This document shows, in pieces, positions 50,010-57,591 of a DNA stretch of 64,000 nucleotides. Every line of letters starts with the position of its first letter. Positions within the stretch are counted from its first letter, which is position 1. The position numbers and the translations under genes were made by a program. The notes under the pieces were generated by a model. The model saw only the letters and a list, made by a program, of their open reading frames with translations. It made no database searches and was not told the DNA's origin. The stretch comes from Candidatus Chryseobacterium colombiense. GTDB taxonomy: Bacteria; Bacteroidota; Bacteroidia; Flavobacteriales; Weeksellaceae. The DNA is taken from assembly GCA_029203185.1 (NCBI GenBank), contig CP119310.1, forward strand, positions 3,354,001 through 3,418,000, read 5' to 3'.

Positions 50010-50653
50010 ATAGAGTTTATGAAATTGTTGTTTTGATCAGTTTTCTATATTCACTTTATCTTTGGGTAGATAAACATAAATCAAAACAACAATTTTACTT
50101 TTTTTTGTATCTGCTTCTGATCATAGTAGTAGACATCATTCCTGTTAATTTTCCTTTTCTGGTAAAATGTAACAGGAATATATTGTTTTTGGGATACATC
50201 CTTTTGTCGGTTTGTTATTTTGGAACAATCTATTATAAAAGTATTCCAAACAATGTATTCAAAATTTCAACGGCCTGTCTTTGTACTACGTTTATTCTTT
50301 TTAATGTTGATATTTTTCAGGTAGCAGAAGAAGGGAAATTAAATTTTATTTCGATTATAAGTCTACCGATTCTGTTTGTATTTCTTTCAATAAGCTGGTT
50401 TATATATAAGCTTAAGAATGTTGATGAAAAAAGTATTGTTAGGTATTTCTTATTTTGGATAAGCTCTGGTCTATTGATTTGGTCTGTATTTTTTATTTTC
50501 AGGGCAATACCTATGTATTTTTTACAGAAACATGATTCTCAACTTTTAAGTTTTTTGATAACCACTTTTTCAGTTGTTAATATTATGATATATCTTTTAT
50601 TTTTAATAGGATTAATACTCACACAAAATGAAAGAACTTCCCGAAGAAATTAA
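50000..50653 (+). CDS. Seven-helix membrane protein, putative sensor
   Basis: This protein of 217 residues is almost all membrane: about seven hydrophobic helices (near 5-22, 30-46, 58-74, 88-104, 115-134, 145-170, 182-207) with short loops and a basic end (ERTSRRN). The layout resembles 7TM sensor modules that in other proteins are fused to kinases; here it is a separate gene overlapping the kinase gene by 26 bases. It therefore probably forms the sensing half of a split receptor. It has no extracellular binding domain and no motif I can name. Confidence 0.65.
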   Translation: MSLNRVYEIVVLISFLYSLYLWVDKHKSKQQFYFFLYLLLIIVVDIIPVNFPFLVKCNRNILFLGYILLSVCYFGTIYYKSIPNNVFKISTACLCTTFILFNVDIFQVAEEGKLNFISIISLPILFVFLSISWFIYKLKNVDEKSIVRYFLFWISSGLLIWSVFFIFRAIPMYFLQKHDSQLLSFLITTFSVVNIMIYLLFLIGLILTQNERTSRRN

Positions 50654-51413
50654 AGCAACTTATATTCTTGCAGTACTCATAATGATGTTCTTTGTAGGCT
50701 TTATTATTTTTGTTGTTTTAATTTACAATAGAAAGCAGCTTCTTTACTTAAAAGAAAAACAGCTTAAAGAATCCGAACACCAAAACCAGCTCCTTCAAAA
50801 AGAACTCGAAAAACAAAAATCAATAGAAAAAGAACGGGAAAGAATTTCACATGATATGCATGATGATCTGGGTGCCGGAATTTCAGCATTAAAACTTCAG
50901 GCAGAATTTTTAAAACAACGAGCAGAAGATGACGACTTAAAAAGTGATATTAATGAACTTTTAAAAACCTCCGAAGAAATGAATATTTCTATGCGGGAAA
51001 TGCTTTGGAGTTTGAACTCCGGAAATGATACTTTAGGAAGTTTCGTTGACTACTCAAAAATGTATGCTCATAACTTTCTTAAGAAAACAAAAATTCGGCT
51101 TACTACAGAAAGTGAAAATGTAGTTTCTGAAACAGTGATTCCTACAGAGCAGAGAAGAAATTTATTTTTATGCTTAAAAGAGGCTTTGAATAATGCATAT
51201 AAACACAGTCAATCTAACCAACTAAAACTTTCATTTATTCAAAACGACAAAGAATTTATGATGAAAATCTCCGACAATGGAATCGGAATCGATCATGAAA
51301 AACCTGAAGGAAACGGACTTCGGAATATGAAGCGAAGAATGCAGGAACAAAATGGACATTGTGAAGTTGCCACAGAAAACGGAACACATTTGTTTTTCAG
51401 GATAGATTTATAA
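50628..51413 (+). CDS. Short sensor histidine kinase (HisKA_3/LytS-NarX type)
   Basis: This kinase of 261 residues has one N-terminal membrane helix (about 11-34), a coiled-coil linker (35-70), the HisKA_3 dimer box with phospho-acceptor His78 (ERISHDMHDDLGAGISALK), and an ATPase domain with N-box LKEALNNAYKHSQ and G-box KISDNGIGID, GNGLRNMKRRM. It has no recognisable periplasmic domain, so input probably comes from the seven-helix partner encoded just upstream. It is the cognate kinase of the regulator at 48550. A terminator follows. Confidence 0.9.
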   Translation: MKELPEEIKATYILAVLIMMFFVGFIIFVVLIYNRKQLLYLKEKQLKESEHQNQLLQKELEKQKSIEKERERISHDMHDDLGAGISALKLQAEFLKQRAEDDDLKSDINELLKTSEEMNISMREMLWSLNSGNDTLGSFVDYSKMYAHNFLKKTKIRLTTESENVVSETVIPTEQRRNLFLCLKEALNNAYKHSQSNQLKLSFIQNDKEFMMKISDNGIGIDHEKPEGNGLRNMKRRMQEQNGHCEVATENGTHLFFRIDL

Positions 51414-51433
51414 GGGTTTTAAAACTTAAATAA

Positions 51434-51466
51434 GAACAGCATCATTTTTATGGTGCTGTTTTTTGT
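51434..51466 (+). terminator. Terminator after the kinase gene
   Basis: AACAGCATCA pairs with TGGTGCTGTT (one T-G pair) around TTTTTA, followed by TTTTTT. It separates the kinase operon from the next promoter. Confidence 0.82.
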
Positions 51467-51472
51467 TATGAG

Positions 51473-51521
51473 AATCACCCATTTGTGTAATTGACATGAC
51501 TTTCTATTAAGCGGAACTTTG
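51473..51521 (+). promoter_or_regulatory. NarL-type operator and promoter, site B (upstream of the three-gene operon)
   Basis: AATCACCCATTTGTGTAATT (51473-51492) matches site A at 18 of 20 bases, including the whole right half. It again ends in the -33 TTG (51491-51493); 20 bases later comes GAACTTTG (51514-51521), the same GAAnTTTG form as site A. The gene start is 26 bases downstream of the -7 element. Confidence 0.7.
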
Positions 51522-51547
51522 AAATAGAAAACTAAAAACTAATTACC

Positions 51548-51874
51548 ATGAAAACTACAATTGAAAATACGTTTGATGACTTCAAAACGGCATTAAATAA
51601 CAATCCGGCGCTTCAGGAACAATTTAGAGAAAATCCTGTTAGAGCCGCAGAAAATCTGGTCATTACAAACCCAAAAGATACGGATTACTGGATTTATCGA
51701 ATTATAGTAATGATGCTTGGTTTGGCAATTATCATTATAATCATCGGTCTTGTAGCATTAGCGATAACAGGAAAAGGTACAAATGACAGTCAGCTTGTAA
51801 CCATTTTTGCTACAATTTCATCAGGAGCAATAGGTGCATTAGCTGGCCTTTTGTCTCCTTCTCCGAAAAAATAA
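51548..51874 (+). CDS. Small membrane protein with NHLP-like N-terminal segment, output gene 1
   Basis: This protein of 108 residues has three parts. Residues of about 1-40 (FDDFKTALNNNPALQEQFRENPVRAAENL) resemble the repeated pattern of nitrile-hydratase-like leader peptides, in which a similar helix is followed by a short linker. Two membrane helices come next (about 48-73, IIVMMLGLAIIIIIIGLVALAI; and about 80-103, IFATISSGAIGALAGLLSPS). It is the first gene of a three-gene operon under the shared operator. It could be a substrate or anchor of a system, but no processing enzyme or transporter is visible in the window. Function is unknown. Confidence 0.65.
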   Translation: MKTTIENTFDDFKTALNNNPALQEQFRENPVRAAENLVITNPKDTDYWIYRIIVMMLGLAIIIIIIGLVALAITGKGTNDSQLVTIFATISSGAIGALAGLLSPSPKK

Positions 51875-51891
51875 ATTAATAATTAATTATC

Positions 51892-52206
51892 ATGGCAAAT
51901 TTAACATTAAAGCTTACAGTAACCAATGGAACATCACTTTTAGGAATCATCTTTAAACTATTTAAGGTAAACAATGAAATACCGTTAGTTGATCAAGTCA
52001 AAAATGATTCTTTTACCTATGATTTTGATTTGGAAGAAAACGAAGAATATAATTTATATATAGTTGGTACTAATTCATTGTCTGTAAAAGGAAATACTAA
52101 CATTAATTTGGTATATAATGGAGTGAAATTCCATGGGAATTTTAAGAATCCGACTAATAGAAAAGGTAATGGATATTTTATAATGTATTCTTTTGATACC
52201 AAATAA
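51892..52206 (+). CDS. Small beta-rich protein, unknown, output gene 2
   Basis: This protein of 104 residues has no signal peptide and looks like one beta-sandwich (alternating hydrophobic strands ANLTLKLTVTNG, IFKLFKV, SFTYDFDLEENEEYNLYIVG, NTNINLVYNGVKFHGNF). It sits 17 bases after the small membrane gene. It might be a cytosolic partner or an effector, but I recognise no domain. Confidence 0.6.
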   Translation: MANLTLKLTVTNGTSLLGIIFKLFKVNNEIPLVDQVKNDSFTYDFDLEENEEYNLYIVGTNSLSVKGNTNINLVYNGVKFHGNFKNPTNRKGNGYFIMYSFDTK

Positions 52207-52212
52207 TGAATT

Positions 52213-53367
52213 ATGAAAACTTATAACTATACAATTGTTTTAATATTTACTATCCTAAATTTTTCCTTAACCTCGGCACAGGAAAAAGATGAAGTAAAAA
52301 TATATACAAAAACATTAACATCAGATAGTATTTATAGTAAAGTTAGCGAAGCTAAGTCGGGAAATTGGAAAGATGTAATAACCGATTTTATGCAAGCTTC
52401 ATTAAAGGATCTTGCTGGAGAAAACAAATCTTTCCAATTTAAGGCAACGCTATTTTCACTAAAATCACAAATAGATAGTACTCTTTTGATAGATTATAAT
52501 TATGCAAATCAAAAGTTTTCTAGAAATTTTCAAATTGACATTGGTTTAAATTTAGATAATGATTATAAATTTAAAGGATTTAGATATGGTTTTGATTGGG
52601 CGATAATTAATAAAAGAGACTCAACGGTTGCTAATGTTTCTAAGGAGTTAACGGAGATGTTTAAAACGAATAATTCTAATTTAATTGATTCTGTTCAAAA
52701 ATATGCTGTTGGCCTACAAAGGTCGGGACAAAAACAACAAGAAATTGATTTATTAGTTACCCATTTAAATGATTTGATGGCAAAAGGACAATATATACCT
52801 AGAGATGATTTGCCAAAAGATTTTTTGCCATTTTTACCCCCAGAATATAATTCTAAATCTAAAGAATTTGAAAAAAAAATAAAAAATGAATTAGACAAAA
52901 TAAGGAGACAGCCTTTATTAACAATTGGTTTTCATGGTAATTTCCAAAAAGATTCCAAATTTTTAGACGAGTTCGATGCAAATATGGTTTATCTACAAGG
53001 TCTAAAAACTAAAAATGGCAATAAAATGGAGATTGATTTTAGAAATCAATTTAAAGCAAAAGACAGTATTACAACATCAGTCATTAAAAGGAAGGAATTC
53101 TCTTCTCAATTAGGTTTAAACATTTCGATTCTTAAAAAGATCAACAGGTCGCTAATTGAATTCAAACCCAATTTGGAGTTTAAAAGAATTTTCTCAGGAT
53201 TAATGGAGGATGAAAAAAATAACCAGTTTTTAGCTAATGCAGATTTAAGAGTACGGATTTTAAAAAATCTTTGGCTTCCTTTAATTCTAAAATATGACAT
53301 TGAGAATAATAATTTTTTTGGATTTCTGAATGTTAGCTTCAACTTCGACGCAATAAAAAATCAATAG
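52213..53367 (+). CDS. Exported protein, possible outer-membrane barrel, output gene 3
   Basis: This protein of 384 residues has a signal peptide (to about residue 22, SLTSAQ). Residues of about 25-215 form mixed sequence with a helical stretch (about 140-215); the rest has an alternating hydrophobic pattern (LTIGFHGNFQKD, MVYLQGLKTKN, KMEIDFRNQFK, EFSSQLGLNISIL, FGFLNVSFNF) that would suit an outer-membrane barrel, ending in NFDAIKNQ rather than the usual final Phe. It is the last gene of the operon and a strong terminator follows. Function is unknown. Confidence 0.6.
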   Translation: MKTYNYTIVLIFTILNFSLTSAQEKDEVKIYTKTLTSDSIYSKVSEAKSGNWKDVITDFMQASLKDLAGENKSFQFKATLFSLKSQIDSTLLIDYNYANQKFSRNFQIDIGLNLDNDYKFKGFRYGFDWAIINKRDSTVANVSKELTEMFKTNNSNLIDSVQKYAVGLQRSGQKQQEIDLLVTHLNDLMAKGQYIPRDDLPKDFLPFLPPEYNSKSKEFEKKIKNELDKIRRQPLLTIGFHGNFQKDSKFLDEFDANMVYLQGLKTKNGNKMEIDFRNQFKAKDSITTSVIKRKEFSSQLGLNISILKKINRSLIEFKPNLEFKRIFSGLMEDEKNNQFLANADLRVRILKNLWLPLILKYDIENNNFFGFLNVSFNFDAIKNQ

Positions 53368-53386
53368 ACAAATAAAATTATAAGAG

Positions 53387-53424
53387 AAAAAACCTTGTTT
53401 GAAGAAATTCAAACAAGGTTTTTT
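53387..53424 (+). terminator. Terminator of the three-gene operon
   Basis: AAAACCTTGTTTGAA pairs perfectly with TTCAAACAAGGTTTT around GAAA, followed by T. It is one of the strongest stems in the window. Confidence 0.92.
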
Positions 53425-53529
53425 ATAGTTTCAAACCAAGATTTATCACAATCCCAAAATTAACTAAAATTTAACTCAGAATAAGCAGATAAATTACCTC
53501 TCTATAGCCTTCAAAAGTTAAAAATTGAT

Positions 53530-53537
53530 TAAATTTG
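53530..53537 (+). promoter_or_regulatory. -7 element of eno
   Basis: TAAATTTG matches the -7 consensus, 23 bases before the eno ATG. No TTG is present at the -33 position. Confidence 0.45.
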
Positions 53538-53560
53538 TCTGAACTATAAAATAAACAAAA

Positions 53561-54853
53561 ATGAGTTACATTTCTTACATAGAAGCGAGACAAATTTTGG
53601 ATTCAAGAGGGAATCCTACAGTTGAAGTAGATGTATTTACAGAAAGTGGTGCGATGGGTCGTGCTGCGGTACCTTCCGGAGCATCTACCGGAGAACATGA
53701 AGCAGTTGAATTGCGTGATGGTGGTTCAGAATGGATGGGGAAAGGGGTCTCTAAAGCTGTAGAAAATGTAAGAGAAGTAATTGCTCCCGAATTGGTAGGT
53801 CTTCCGGTTTTTGATCAGAACCTTATCGATCAGATCATGATTGATCTTGATGGAACTAAAAATAAAGGAAACTTAGGGGCTAATGCCATTTTAGGAGTTT
53901 CTTTGGCTGCTGCAAAAGCTGCTGCAACAGAATTAAGATTACCATTATACAAATATGTAGGAGGAGTAAATGCAAATACACTTCCGGTTCCAATGATGAA
54001 TGTAATCAACGGTGGTTCTCACTCAGATGCTCCGATTGCTTTCCAGGAATTTATGGTAATGCCGGTAAAAGCAGATTCTTTCTCTCATGCTTTGAGAAAA
54101 GGAACTGAGATCTTCCATAACCTTAAATCAATTCTTCACTCAAGAGGTTTATCTACTGCAGTAGGCGATGAAGGTGGTTTTGCTCCTACATTTACAGGAA
54201 CTGAAGATGCTTTGGATACTTTGCTTCAGGCTATTGAAAAAGCAGGTTACAAGCCGGGTGATGATGTGATGATTGCTTTAGATTGTGCTGCTTCAGAATT
54301 CTACAAAGACGGAGTATATGATTACAGAAAATTCCAGACTCCGGATGCAGCTCAGTTTACAAGCAGCGAGCAGGTTTCTTACTTAGCTGAATTGGCCAAC
54401 AAATATCCGATCATTTCTATCGAAGACGGAATGCAGGAAAATGACTGGGAAGGATGGAAAATGCTAACTGAAAAAATCGGAGATAGAGTACAGCTTGTAG
54501 GTGACGATTTATTTGTAACAAATGTAGAAAGATTATCAAGAGGAGTAAAAGAAGGAATTGCCAACTCAATCCTTGTAAAAGTAAATCAAATTGGTTCTCT
54601 TTCTGAAACAATGGCAGCAGTACAGATGGCTCAACATAACAAGTTCACATCGGTAATGTCTCACAGATCTGGGGAAACTGAGGACTCTACAATTGCTGAT
54701 CTGGCAGTAGCAATGAACTGCGGACAAATCAAGACCGGTTCTGCTTCAAGATCGGATAGAATGGCAAAATATAACCAATTATTAAGAATTGAAGAAGCTT
54801 TAGGTGAAACTGCAGTTTTCCCTGGATTGGATGCTTTTAAAATCAAAAGATAA
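53561..54853 (+). CDS. eno: Enolase
   Basis: Enolase converts 2-phosphoglycerate to phosphoenolpyruvate in glycolysis. The 430 residues have ILDSRGNPTVEVDV, the signature SGASTGEHEAVELRDG, ANAILGVSLA, catalytic Glu in SAVGDEGGF-like text (TAVGDEGGFAPT) and the metal/catalytic residues in SIEDGMQENDW, LVGDDLFVTN and SHRSGETED. All active-site residues are present. It is followed by gltA. Confidence 0.98.
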   Translation: MSYISYIEARQILDSRGNPTVEVDVFTESGAMGRAAVPSGASTGEHEAVELRDGGSEWMGKGVSKAVENVREVIAPELVGLPVFDQNLIDQIMIDLDGTKNKGNLGANAILGVSLAAAKAAATELRLPLYKYVGGVNANTLPVPMMNVINGGSHSDAPIAFQEFMVMPVKADSFSHALRKGTEIFHNLKSILHSRGLSTAVGDEGGFAPTFTGTEDALDTLLQAIEKAGYKPGDDVMIALDCAASEFYKDGVYDYRKFQTPDAAQFTSSEQVSYLAELANKYPIISIEDGMQENDWEGWKMLTEKIGDRVQLVGDDLFVTNVERLSRGVKEGIANSILVKVNQIGSLSETMAAVQMAQHNKFTSVMSHRSGETEDSTIADLAVAMNCGQIKTGSASRSDRMAKYNQLLRIEEALGETAVFPGLDAFKIKR

Positions 54854-54872
54854 TTAATCGAATTTATAAATA

Positions 54873-54906
54873 ACGGCAAGCGAAATTTTTAGTTTGCCGT
54901 ATTTTG
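54873..54906 (+). terminator. Terminator of eno
   Basis: ACGGCAA pairs with TTGCCGT around a 14-base loop, then ATTTTG follows. Part of the right arm overlaps the -33 TTG proposed for gltA, so read-through and initiation may compete. Confidence 0.55.
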
Positions 54907-54924
54907 TAATAAGTAGTATATTTA
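54894..54924 (+). promoter_or_regulatory. Promoter of gltA
   Basis: TTG (54894-54896), 20 bases, then TATATTTA (54917-54924), a near-consensus -7 element 18 bases before the ATG. Confidence 0.4.
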
Positions 54925-54942
54925 AAAAAAATAAAATAAATA

Positions 54943-56229
54943 ATGTCAGACAACAAAGTAATATTGAATTACGACGGTAATTCATATGAATATCCAATCG
55001 TAGATAGTACGATCGGGGACAGAGGAATAGATATTTCAAAATTAAGAGACCAAACAGGTCTTATCACACTAGACTTAGGATACAAGAATACAGGAGCAAC
55101 ACTTAGTGATATCACTTACCTTGACGGAGACAAAGGTGAATTGTTCTACAGAGGATATCCTATTGAACAGGTTGCTGAGAAATCAAATTTCACGGAAGTA
55201 ATGTATTTGTTATTACACGGTGAATTACCAACTCAAAACCAGTTCAGCGCATTCGACAACAACATCAAAAAATATAACTTCGTAGCAGAGGAGATGAAAA
55301 AAATCATCGATGCTTTCCCTCGTTCTGCTCACCCAATGGGAGTTTTATCTTCTTTAACATCTGCTTTGACGGCTTTCAATCCTAAGGCGGTGAATGTAAA
55401 TTCAAAAGAAGAAATGGATCATGCTGCGGAATTAATGATTGCTAAATTCTCTCACCTTTGTGCTTGGACTTACAGAAAAACTCTTGGTCTTCCACTTAAC
55501 CACGGTGATAACAGCTTAAATTACGTAGAGAACTTCTACAAAATGGCATTCAGAATGCCAAACCAGGAATTTGAAATCGATCCGGTAGTAGTTGGGGCTT
55601 TAGATAAACTATTAATACTTCACGCAGACCACGAACAAAACTGTTCTACATCTACTGTAAGAATGGTAGGTTCTGCTCATACAGGTCTTTTCGCTTCTAT
55701 TTCTGCAGGGGTTTCTGCACTTTGGGGGCCACTTCATGGTGGTGCAAACCAAGCAGTTATCGAAATGCTTGAATTGATCGAAAAAGATGGAGGAGATGTT
55801 AACAAATGGGTTGCTAAAGCAAAAGATAAAAATGACAGCTTCCGTTTGATGGGATTCGGACACAGAGTATACAAAAACTTCGATCCAAGAGCAAAAATTA
55901 TCAAAAAAGCTGCTGACGATATCCTTAACGCATTAGGAATTCAGGATAAAGCTCTTGATATTGCAATGCAGTTAGAAAAAGTAGCTCTTGAAGACGATTA
56001 TTTCGTAGAAAGAAAACTATATCCAAACGTAGATTTCTACTCTGGAATTATTTATAGAGCGTTAGGAATTCCTACAGAAATGTTTACTGTAATGTTTGCA
56101 TTAGGTAGACTTCCGGGATGGATTTCTCAATGGAAAGAAATGAGATTGAAAGGAGATCCGATCGGAAGACCAAGACAGGTTTATCAAGGAGCTCAACAAA
56201 GAGATTATATCAATATCGCAAACAGATAA
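54943..56229 (+). CDS. gltA: Citrate synthase
   Basis: Citrate synthase condenses acetyl-CoA and oxaloacetate at the entry of the TCA cycle. The 428 residues are of the hexameric type I length. Catalytic residues are in LHADHEQNCSTSTVRMVGS, GFGHRVYKNFDPRA and VDFYSGIIYRA. It follows eno in the same direction with its own likely promoter and terminator. Confidence 0.98.
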   Translation: MSDNKVILNYDGNSYEYPIVDSTIGDRGIDISKLRDQTGLITLDLGYKNTGATLSDITYLDGDKGELFYRGYPIEQVAEKSNFTEVMYLLLHGELPTQNQFSAFDNNIKKYNFVAEEMKKIIDAFPRSAHPMGVLSSLTSALTAFNPKAVNVNSKEEMDHAAELMIAKFSHLCAWTYRKTLGLPLNHGDNSLNYVENFYKMAFRMPNQEFEIDPVVVGALDKLLILHADHEQNCSTSTVRMVGSAHTGLFASISAGVSALWGPLHGGANQAVIEMLELIEKDGGDVNKWVAKAKDKNDSFRLMGFGHRVYKNFDPRAKIIKKAADDILNALGIQDKALDIAMQLEKVALEDDYFVERKLYPNVDFYSGIIYRALGIPTEMFTVMFALGRLPGWISQWKEMRLKGDPIGRPRQVYQGAQQRDYINIANR

Positions 56230-56252
56230 TATTGACTCTTCATATAAATTTT

Positions 56253-56285
56253 AAATCCCAAGGTTTTTACTTTGGGATTTTTTTA
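56253..56285 (+). terminator. Terminator of gltA
   Basis: AAATCCCAA pairs with TTGGGATTT around about 12 bases and is followed by TTTTTT. Confidence 0.85.
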
Positions 56286-56660
56286 TTCATAAATTGAAGA
56301 AGCTCCTTTTCTTTAAATCTTGACTGTGATAATTTTTGTTGTCTTTAAAAAGGAAAAATGAAGCAATAGTTATTAACTGGTAAAATAAATTGTTTCAATT
56401 CATTTCAACCCTTGTCAGTAAAAATGTGTTGAAATAGTAGATGAATTTTAGATAAAATTAAACGGTAAATAATGGTTTGATAAATAAATATCTGAAAAAC
56501 CTTTCGTAATCGATAGTAAAAACTGTGTTTCTGAAATTAACATTAATAAACAACTGTATTTGATTCAATTCATAGTTAAAATTAAATTGGGGTGGAAAAT
56601 ATTTGAAAAGTTTCGCAAATACAGACCTTTACTTATATTTGTAGTATTGCATAAATCTTT
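56286..56660. other. Intergenic region before the arginine-deiminase-like gene
   Basis: The stretch is AT-rich with no credible ORF. It contains ATTTCAAC near 56404-56411 and its near-complement GTTGAAAT near 56429-56436, a possible loose inverted repeat, and TATATTTG (56634-56641), a -7 consensus 19 bases before the gene. A TTC rather than TTG lies at the -33 distance. No RNA gene is seen. Confidence 0.45.
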
Positions 56661-57575
56661 ATGAGACTAAATATAAAAAATGAAACGGGTAGGCTGAAAT
56701 CTGTGGTTTTAGGACAGCCCAATTCAATGGGTGCTGTTCCAACGCTGGAAGAAAGCTATGATGCTAAATCTTATTATACGATAGAACATAATATGTATCC
56801 GAAGGAAGCTGACATTATTAATGAAATGAATGCTTTTGAAGCGGTTCTCAAAAAATATGATGTGGAAGTTCTGCGTCCGGAAATTATAAAAGATTATAAT
56901 CAGGTTTTTGCCAGAGATGTTGCGTTTGTGATTGATGATAAAATGATTATTTCAAATGTAATTGCAGACAGAGCAGATGAGCAGGGAGCTTATAAAAAAG
57001 TTTTCGAAAAAGTGGCTTGGCGTAAAATTATCAATCTTCCGGAAACAGCACATATTGAAGGAGGTGATGTTATTGTCTGGGATGACTTTCTTTTTATAGG
57101 AACGTGCTTCAGTGAAGATTACAGAAGCTATAAGACGGCAAGAACCAACGAATATGCTATTGAAATTCTAAAAGAATATTTTCCTAAAAAAAGAATTATC
57201 GATCTGGAATTAAAGAAAAATGACAAGATTCCGTATGAAGGGATCTTACATTTGGATTGTACTTTCAATCCTGTTGGCAAAGATAAATGCATCATTTACA
57301 AAGATGGTTTTGTGGACGAAAGTGATTATAATTTAATTATCGATATTTTTGGAGAAGAAAACTGTTTTCATGTAACACCTGAGGAAATGTTTGAAATGTG
57401 TCCTAATATTTTCTCTATCTCACCGGAGATTGTTGTTTCGGACAAAGCATTCACAAGAATGAATAATCATCTGAGAAATGAATGGGGCATGACCGTTGAA
57501 GAAATTCCATATAGAGAAATTTCTAAAATGGGAGGTTTGTTGAGATGTTCGACAATGCCATTAATTAGAGAATAA
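56661..57575 (+). CDS. Arginine deiminase-related (amidinotransferase-superfamily) hydrolase
   Basis: This guanidino-modifying hydrolase of 304 residues has the superfamily catalytic set: the N-terminal VVLGQPNSMG, FARDVAFVI with the Asp, HIEGGDVIVWDD, ILHLDCTFNPV with the catalytic His, and the nucleophile Cys296 in LLRCSTMP. Family members split arginine or methylarginines to citrulline (and ammonia or amine). The position upstream of CtlX suggests that it makes citrulline, which CtlX then hydrolyses. Whether the substrate is arginine or a methylated or peptidyl form cannot be told. It precedes an unknown gene by 16 bases. Confidence 0.9.
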   Translation: MRLNIKNETGRLKSVVLGQPNSMGAVPTLEESYDAKSYYTIEHNMYPKEADIINEMNAFEAVLKKYDVEVLRPEIIKDYNQVFARDVAFVIDDKMIISNVIADRADEQGAYKKVFEKVAWRKIINLPETAHIEGGDVIVWDDFLFIGTCFSEDYRSYKTARTNEYAIEILKEYFPKKRIIDLELKKNDKIPYEGILHLDCTFNPVGKDKCIIYKDGFVDESDYNLIIDIFGEENCFHVTPEEMFEMCPNIFSISPEIVVSDKAFTRMNNHLRNEWGMTVEEIPYREISKMGGLLRCSTMPLIRE

Positions 57576-57591
57576 AGCAAATTGAAGTCGA

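Noticed and set aside
51548..52206. Two small adjacent genes looked at as a toxin-antitoxin pair
   Set aside because: The first is a two-helix membrane protein, the second a beta protein; there is no overlap of starts, no known toxin or antitoxin motif, and they sit under a response-regulator operator with a third exported protein.
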